A stretch of 64,000 nt of DNA from Gnetum montanum (taxonomy: Eukaryota > Streptophyta > Gnetopsida > Gnetales > Gnetaceae), in the NCBI GenBank assembly GCA_015680685.1, contig MNCI01026530.1:193199-257198 (forward strand), written 5' to 3'. The notes beneath the pieces are model-generated. The model did no database searches. It had not been told where the DNA came from and saw only the letters and a program-made list of their open reading frames with translations. Position 1 is the stretch's first letter. Every line of letters starts with the position of its first letter. The translations under genes were made by a program, and so were the position numbers. Below are positions 57,469 through 64,000 of the stretch, piece by piece.

Positions 57469-57986
57469 TGTAATGTCCCCATTCCCAAATGGTGTTGCTG
57501 CATAAAGAAGATGATGCCTTTTCATAATAATTGTTATCTTTATCATAATAAAACCTAAAAGGGGAGTTTTAATTAAGACTTGAAAGGGCATGTTATAATA
57601 ATGAACATGTCTCTTGAGATGACCTTTGGGGGTTTGACCTAAGGTATTTATACTTATGCATAGAGGTTGTATCAAAATAATGTTATGCAGCTAGTAAAGG
57701 CAAGTAACGAGTGTTAGGTGAAGTAGGATAGGAAGAGGATTGGCCATACCTTCTGGCCAATTGTAGGCTTAATTGTGATGGTAGTGCTAGATTGTCTCTA
57801 AGGGATAGATGTTGAAGGAAGAAAACCCCAAGGAACACTCTCAGAGTATGATCTAGATACATTATTCTACATGAATAAAGCATTCTTTCCTCTTTCCTTC
57901 TATATTTTTCTATTATTTTTTATGCATAATGTTGAATGTTACATATATTTGATGTTTGCCATGACATCTGGGAATGGGTTTTCACA
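57469..57986 (+). repeat. 3' LTR of the CCR4-carrying element
   Basis: 518 bp, TGTAATGTCCCCATTCCCAA to GGGTTTTCACA. Collinear with 52751-53301 with substitutions and small deletions. Confidence 0.9.
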
Positions 57987-58185
57987 TTATGACTCATCAA
58001 TCTAGATTTGCAACTTCATGCTTGTTATGAATTCTAAGTCATGACCTTAAATGTCATAGGCTAAATCCATTCCCAAGGGGTTTCAAAAATAGTTACAACA
58101 TTTTATAACCAGACACTCCTTGTTTTGAAGGTTAGTTACATTGTTAATGATACAATTTTGTCCTTAACAAGGATGAGACATTACA
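57987..58185 (-). repeat. Probable start of a minus-strand gypsy LTR
   Basis: On the minus strand TGTAATGTCTCATCCTTGTT begins at 58185, directly after a purine-rich AAGGGGAATAGAT. This is the expected PPT-LTR junction for the integrase fragment to its right. The LTR is truncated at 57986 by the CCR4 element. Confidence 0.5.
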
Positions 58186-58880
58186 ATCTATTCCCCTTAA
58201 GAATCTAGTTTGTTCTTAAGCTCATCTTCAATATCTAGCTGTTCTAAAGTTACATCCTCATTACGCTTCTCATTTTTAGCTCCATTATTATCATCATTAT
58301 CATTTGCATATAAGAAACTACATATTAATCTCCTAATAATCTCTATTAATGAAAATGTTAATCAATTTATTCATTATCATGAAAATAAAAAATATGAGGG
58401 TATGAGTTGAGGATGAACTCCCTATTCTATCAAGTTTTTTGGTCATAAATAGACATTGGATAAGTTCCTTCATAATGGTTTTATTATGGACCTTCTTCAT
58501 TCTATGATCTTTAATTGCAATTGGTTTAACCTCAAAAATTATGCTAGATCTTAGGGGTAGAGTGATATAATCTAATACATAAGGTATATCATTCTTATGG
58601 AACTTCTTCTTAAGTAGATTCACATGGAAGACTAGGTGGATCTTTAAATTCGTTGGAAGGTTCAGCTAGTATGCTACTTCACCAATTCACTTTTAAACTT
58701 TAAAAGGATTGCAATATTGAGGGGCTAATTTGGTATATCTTCCTAACATCAGGAAACTTCTTGTTAGTGTAACTCTCAATAGGACTTGATCTCATATCTG
58801 AAACTCTTTTCAAAGATGACATTGATCTGCATACTATAGCACCTGACAAATTTGATCATCAAAAAAAAATTAAATATTCT
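58186..58880 (-). pseudogene. Ty3/gypsy integrase C-terminus (chromovirus-like), decayed
   Basis: The minus strand reads KLAPQYCNPFKV, IGEVAY, LNLPTNLKIHLVFHVNLLKK and PIAIKDHRMKKVHNKTIMKE. This is the region before and around the chromodomain of chromovirus integrases (usual KLAPR..GPF, IHPVFHVS-LK, R-RN). The rest of pol is absent to the right of 58880. Confidence 0.75.
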
Positions 58881-61285
58881 AGGTGGAATAGTTTGAACCC
58901 TGGATCCCAAGGATCTCTAAGAAATAGGATCTGGGACATCCTGGATGGTCTTGTCGATCACCTAGGGACTTAGGGAGTGTAAATGAGAGAAATAGTTTAA
59001 ATCAAATGCAAATTCGATTAAAAAGAAAGCACAGAGATTATCTTTAAAACAAATTTGCACAACAAATGAAACATGAGCTTAATTAATAACAAAAAGATTA
59101 CTACAACAAAAGAGTTTGAATGTGTACAAGTTTTATGCCTAAATGCATAAGAAGTTTCTTGAATGAAGCTTGAAGCTTGTTGAAGTTGGTAGATTGCGAT
59201 CTGTAGTTAGTTGCATGATCTAGGTACTTTCCAGCTTCAATTGTTAAAACTCCTTAGGGGGTTTTAGCTTGGATTTGCAACGTTGGTCATAGGGGTGTTA
59301 AGGTATGTGCAACGTTGGTGCAAAATAAGGTAAGGTTATTACTTGAATTTTTGGTGTTGCAATGGTGCTACGTTGAGAGTCTCCAAATGCTTAGGTAGTT
59401 GCAACTTTGCCCAAAAGTCCTACAAAGTGCCCAAGGTCTCAAGTGCTTAAGGTTACAAAAGGTTTTGAAGTTTTCTTTGTTGAAAGAACCTATTCAATGT
59501 GTTTAAGATTAGCATTTATAGGTCTCATGATCACTGGTTTTTGGCTGCAAATTTCTACCATGATTACTTACAAATTAGCTTGATTTCTAGGTGTGGTAGG
59601 CCATGATTTTCAATGTAGTTGTCCATTCCTAGTAAGTTTTGATGTATCTAGGCAACTGAAACCACTCTAGATACTAAAAATAGCAAACAAACATTTTCAA
59701 CCACATTGGCTTCATCCACTTATGCTAGCCTTATGGGAACAATGTTGGAATTTTGGAATCTATGCTATAATTAGTGGGGTAGTGCTTGAATTGTTTGAAG
59801 AATGAAACCTCCATTAACTCCAAAGCTAGCCTTAAGACATCCACGCTGGGTTTTGTGGAAACTACTTTGGATTTTGCTAGAAATATGAAAACCCAACACC
59901 ACCAACACTAGGTGTAGGTGGTTCCAGCGTAGTTGAGGCTATACCCAAAAAACAAAACCCATGAAAATTCCAAATTTGATAGTACCCAAGGCATTTTCAG
60001 CCTTCCTAACCCCAAATATAGACATGATATGAATTTCTCCACTTGGAAAGTAAGGGTACGAAAACTTATGAGGCATTTTTCAGCTTCAAAAAGTTATGGT
60101 ATGTAAAAATGCAGCTCATGGCCTACAAACCTCACATTTTATAATGAAATTCTAACCTTAAGTTTAAGGGTGAAGTTTACAATGCTAAATAGGTTGTAAC
60201 ATGCATTTTCTTGGTGGTGTTTCATTTTCTCCTATTTCTTGATGTTTGGAGGATTGACTCAAGAAACATTGACAAAGAGTACAAAATATCACTTTAGGTC
60301 CATCACCAACATTTCTTCTCTGCATTTGATTCTATAGTGTTGAACCATGTTAAAGAGTGCTTGTGATAATGAGATAAGATTACAATGAGGTGATAGAGAT
60401 TAAAGGCTACTTTCAATCATGAAGAAATGGTCACAAGGTTAATAATGAGTTTCAAATTTTGACATCGTGATTATGGTTACAACAGTGACATTCTGGTTGA
60501 TCAATGGAGTTTTTGCACTTTATGCTTTGAAGTTTTGATCACTTGATAATGTTTTTGAGGAACCAGCACATCACTCCAAAGTTTCTTTGGCCATTAGGCT
60601 TCTCCCTTTACCTGTTTGGGAGCCATCAGTTTATCTTTTGGTCTTCTTCGATCTTTTGGCTTCTTAGCAATTTGGTTTTCCATTTTTTAGGGTTAAACCT
60701 TCATTGGGTTTCATTACTAAGGATGGGTTTGAATTGGTTTTCTCATTGAATGAGATGTGTTACATTCAATAGAATTAGTGGTGGAGGATGATGAAGGAAA
60801 CATCACATGGTCATAATGCATGACCATTAAACATCAGTCATATTGTTGTTTAGGGTATGGAAGGTTATAATTAGGCTCAAAGAATGATAATGGATTTAAT
60901 GTGAAACATGCACTCTTGGTACCATAGGACAAGCTTACCAAGTCTCACACATCTAGGTCACATTGCAACTTGTTGCTATGGTGAGTTGCACCTCCATTAC
61001 AACTTCAAGTTTCATCTTGCAAGCAAAACTCCAAGAGAATAGGAAAGCAAGACAAAGAAAGACTATTGTTACAATACAATGCATAAGGCTACATGAGATA
61101 ACCTACAAACCAAGCCACCATAGGTCATTGTTGTTATTGCAAGGAGATATTTGTGCAATGTGCATTAGATTTACAAAGCTTAAAGTTCATTCATTGTGCA
61201 AAATAGAGAGAGATAGAGATAGAGAAGGCATGTGTAGGCTCACTTGTTATTCAATGTAAGGGTCATAGATATCAACTATTGGCTT
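58881..61285. other. Unrecognised intergenic or old repeat DNA
   Basis: No protein-like frame was recognised. GCAACGTTGG recurs near 59280-59330, and a minus-strand TATA-like ACCTATAAATGC lies at ~59513-59524, so part may be a minus-oriented LTR of an unidentified family. Simple GA-rich stretch at 61205-61225. Confidence 0.4.
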
Positions 61286-61543
61286 GTATCTACATAGAAG
61301 ATAATGTTAGATGTAATAAAGCTTGAGATAGGAATGGTTCACCAAATTTGCCAATTCATTCTTGTCCACATATGTTGCTTTGAAGGCTCCATTGCCATAG
61401 GCCTTGATGATCAAGAAAGGCTCATCCTAGTTGGTTGAGAACTCATATGCATGCTCACAAATAGCCTTGAGGACTAGGTCTCATTCCTTGATCTTCTGTT
61501 TGTTCAGGTTATGGTGATGCTATTGGTTTTACCTCTCTTAATA
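61286..61543 (-). pseudogene. Ty3/gypsy integrase C-terminal fragment
   Basis: The minus strand reads ICEHAYEFST, DEPFLIIKAYGNGAFKATYV and DKNELANL with one or two stops, resembling the KW-GPF...Y-NGAY block at the end of Athila/Tat integrases. E6 is inserted immediately to the right. Confidence 0.6.
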
Positions 61544-61548
61544 CCGTT

Positions 61549-62509
61549 TGATGAGAGCAGTTACTCTAGTAGTTATTCTAATTATTAGAGTGGTTACTCT
61601 AGCGGTTACTCTAGCAGTTATTCTAATTATTAGAGNGTTACTCTAGTAGTTATTCTAATTATTAGAGTGGTTACTTTAGTAGTTATTCTAATTATTAGAG
61701 CGATTAATTTAATTATTAGAGTAGTTGCTCCAAAGCCTATAAATACAGTGCCCAGGCGCACAATTGGGAAGAAGTCTTTTCAGCAGTCAAGTGGCGAAAC
61801 TCTTGTAGTCTATTTGAAAGTTAGAGTATTTTCCAAGTGCCCGTAGTAGGAGGTCTAAGTGTGGATGGATCTCTATTTGAGCATTGTGTACCTGAGCACA
61901 CCTTGTGCATGATAATAAAGACGAGCTCTTTGATTGATCCTTGCAACACTTGAGATTTGTTTTCTTATGCATTTCTTTTATTTTATTTTCTTATGCATTT
62001 ATTTTATTTTATTTTATTTTATGCAATTTAAATTTCTGTTATTAGCATAGTAATTCATTTTGATCAATTAAGAAAATCATTAAATTACACAAGCACGACC
62101 ACTTCGAGCATGCGTGTAACACTTGGTAACCCAGTAACGATTAGAGTTTGGTAATCCTAGCAGTGTTGCACTAGTTCAGGATGTGTACAATAAGTGGGAA
62201 TGGATGCTGGTGTTAGGATTAGTTAGAACATTAGTTAATGAGTAGTTGATTTAAATTAGTCACTTAGTTACCTCTCTCCTTCCCTACTAGTGTAGGACAT
62301 AAAAACATAAAAGCTATAAAAATCATATGCCTCAAGCTTACTTAATCATACAATCGTGACATACAGGTAAGCTTGGGAAGACAACGATCAACCAACCCAT
62401 CCTTGTTCCACAAGGATGCATAAGTACTTAGTCCTTGGAATTTGACTAGATCATGCATGAAACACTCATATTTGTATGGTTGAGTGTAGGGGTACCTCGC
62501 CACTCATCA
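61549..62509 (+). repeat. E6 5' LTR
   Basis: 961 bp, TGATGAGAGC to CGCCACTCATCA. U3 61555-61735 is an array of ~33-35 bp units (GTTACTCTAGTAGTTATTC, then TAATTATTAGAG). TATA box CCTATAAATACAG lies at 61737-61749. A five-base ATTTT run occurs at ~61977-62020. A single N at 61636 lies inside the array. Confidence 0.92.
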
Positions 62510-62530
62510 TTGGCACCGTTGCTAGGGACT
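62510..62530 (+). promoter_or_regulatory. E6 primer-binding site (tRNA-Asp type)
   Basis: TTGGCACCGTTGCTAGGGAC: the core TGGCACCGTTGC differs by a single transition from the complement of the plant tRNA-Asp 3' end. Confidence 0.82.
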
Positions 62531-62645
62531 TAGTTGTTTGTGAGCTAGCTAGAACATAGGAAGTCATTCACATCGTTGGAAAAAACCCTTAGGGTTGGTT
62601 GAGAAAATAATAAACAAGAATACATTGCACATTGAATAGACAAGC

Positions 62646-63964
62646 ATGTCTCCTTCTTCATATGAAAGTGCCTCACTGCCTAGGTCTCAAACAGGAAACA
62701 ATCGGCAGCGTGATACACATGACGTTGATCCACTAGTTCCGCAACAAGTTCAAGTGGTATATATTCATCCCAATGAGTATATACCAGAATTCACCTTTAT
62801 CCTCCATTAAGATGAACAATTGCGTTGGTGAGACTTAAAAGGTAACATAGTGTTACCTCTCGATTGTTCAGTCCTGAGCATGCTTCTTCATGCTCTCACA
62901 TGACTTGGCATGCTGCACTTACATGTAGAATACATTGTGCAAGACCATGACTCAAGAGAATATCATCCCATAGAGGCACAATGTCAAAGGGACTTGCAAC
63001 AGGATAGACATCATAATTCTTTGAAAGGTAAGTGGTCCCAGGATGCCCCAAATGTCTTAAGCGAAAATGAGGGTGGTGAACCTACCTTAGGCAATCCCCC
63101 ACACAATGATGTTCCTCCCCTTGACTTTGGCCAAGGGGTTGTGTATCAGAACCTTCATTCCACTATTCATAACCTAGGTTCTGATACCCACAGGCACAAA
63201 GGATCCAAAAAGGGACATGAACTCATGATAAAGGTGGACATTCTGATGGCAATCAAGATCAAGGCTAAGACCATAGAAGAGAAGGTAGCAAACACTGTCA
63301 TGGTGATGGTTCTCCTTCTTCTTTACCTTCATCATATCCTTCACCCTATCCTTCAATAGCTAGATGTGGTTATAAAGAAAAGGACTATGGGGGAAAAAGG
63401 TAGGGAAAGTGGAAGTCATAGATGAAACAACCAGGAAAGGAAACGAGGGCACTCTAGAGAGTCATGACATAGAAGAAGGGAGAGTAGGGAACAATGGAGG
63501 CATCATAGACACCATGGACGAGATGATCACAATGAACCCCTACTCGCTACTTGAAGCATGTTGGACATAACTGAGGCTGTTAGAATTCCAACAAGGTACT
63601 AGAAAGATATTAGGATCAAGAGATTAGATATGAACAAGATCCCATGATTTGAAGGGGGACACAACATTGATCCTCAAAATCATTTATAAGCATTCCATGA
63701 TGTGTGTGTCTTACAAAACATAGAGAAGAAATGGCAAAAACTTAAGTTGTTCCCATGGATACTAGTTAAAGAAGCAGAAAGGTGGTACTGGTTCTTAGAA
63801 CTAGAATCTATTCGTAGATGGAGTACTATGTTAGAATTATTCAATGATAAGTATCAAATGTACTTCCAAGTGTCCAACCTATGAAAGAAAATCCAAGGTT
63901 GGAAAAAAGAAGGACATGAACCCTTGGATGCTACCATGGGATGATACCATGCACTGTTACATCA
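62646..63964 (+). pseudogene. E6 gag, interrupted, 3' incomplete
   Basis: The ATG at 62646 starts MSPSSYESASLPRSQTGNN. VVYIHPNEYIPEFTFILH and a stop follow, then NIVLPLDCSV, MLHLHVEYIVQDHDSREYHP, a His/Lys-rich linker, and LQNIEKKWQKLKLFP...EAERWYWFLELESIRRW at 63711-63825. That last block is the core of the plant gypsy gag domain (A..WF..L...SI..W). It runs toward the right edge. Confidence 0.82.
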
Positions 63965-64000
63965 TTGTCCTAGCCATGGTTATTCACAATGGGATCAACT

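Larger units (their letters stand above)
52751..57986 (+). mobile_element. LTR retrotransposon carrying a CCR4-like retrocopy
   Basis: Direct LTRs 52751-53301 and 57469-57986, both starting TGTAATGT and ending CACA, plus strand by the PBS after the left LTR. The 4.17 kb interior has no recognisable gag core, protease, RT or integrase. It contains a GC-rich island (54311-54980) and an intron-less CCR4-type gene copy (55909-57004). Flanking pentamers TTGTT and TTATG do not match, so the ends may be rearranged or the TSD mutated. It depends on helpers for mobility if it ever moved. Confidence 0.8.
61549..64000 (+). mobile_element. E6: Athila-like element, 5' LTR and gag, continues past the window
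   Basis: 5' LTR 61549-62509, PBS, then gag to the right edge. Left flank pentamer is CCGTT (61544-61548); the matching TSD should lie outside the window. Collinear with E2 from U5 through gag, with the best-preserved PBS and start codon of the family. Confidence 0.88.

Noticed and set aside
57987-57991. TSD for the CCR4-carrying element
   Set aside because: TTATG on the right does not match TTGTT on the left; no convincing shifted match was found.
61555-61735. CRISPR-like spaced repeats
   Set aside because: The ~34 bp units lie in the U3 of an LTR in a plant genome, with no unique spacers and no cas genes; it is a promoter array.
1-64000. tRNA, rRNA or organelle-derived sequence
   Set aside because: No cloverleaf gene, rRNA core or plastid/mitochondrial gene text was recognised; the tRNA-like matches are only retroelement primer-binding sites.

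Overview
The window is a piece of a large, repeat-dominated plant nuclear genome. Supporting this are plant-type Ty3/gypsy and Ty1/copia retrotransposons, plant LINEs (DUF4283-type ORF1, zf-RVT tail), a plant receptor kinase with short GT-AG introns, AT-rich intergenic DNA and many nested, decayed elements. A gymnosperm or another large-genome seed plant is plausible, but the sequence alone does not settle the taxon. I saw no rRNA, tRNA or CRISPR array.

Layout. 1-3.2 kb: a minus-strand Ty1/copia fragment (RT start, integrase, protease, gag) broken by a solo LTR with TSD ACAAG. 3.2-4.4 kb: non-coding DNA with promoter-like motif arrays and a tandem repeat. 4.4-7 kb: decayed non-LTR RT fragments, one of which sits in a contig that appears to be placed in the wrong orientation. 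8-20.6 kb: one LINE (5' leader, ORF1, endonuclease, RT, zf-RVT) split by a 6.85 kb gypsy element (10830-17675, TSD ACTCT). 20.6-24 kb: the only intact host gene, a three-exon LRK10L/WAK-like receptor kinase behind a duplicated promoter segment. 24-28 kb: LINE and copia scraps plus a diverged duplication of the kinase's 3' flank. 28.2-52.3 kb: a nested block of Athila-like gypsy elements. These are E3 (minus, gag-pro-RT-IN plus the start of an extra ORF3), E4 (plus, ORF3 and 3' LTR), and E5 (minus, gag and ORF3 only, inserted in E4 with TSD TATGA). Copia remnants flank the whole block. 52.75-58 kb: an LTR element with no recognisable pol that carries an intron-less, decayed copy of a CCR4-type deadenylase. 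58-61.5 kb: gypsy integrase scraps and unrecognised DNA. 61.55-64 kb: the 5' LTR and gag of another family member (E6), running off the right edge.

The dominant family is Athila-like: LTRs of about 735-960 bp with ends TGATG...CATCA, 5 bp TSDs, a primer-binding site matching the 3' end of tRNA-Asp, and gag with a CX2CX3HX3-4C knuckle. A third ORF (start MAPK) lies between a long non-coding stretch and the polypurine tract. Its members form a deletion series. The most interesting signal is at the start of U3. Each LTR there carries its own short-motif array just upstream of a TATA box, while the rest of the LTR is shared. In the three elements where ORF3's upstream region is visible, a degenerate copy of that element's own U3 motif lies ahead of ORF3, with a TATA box in two of them. 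This suggests an internal promoter that tracks the LTR promoter.

Single-N positions in the assembly coincide with repeated flanking sequence and look like unmerged contig overlaps. All reading was by eye without database search, so family names rest on motif recognition.
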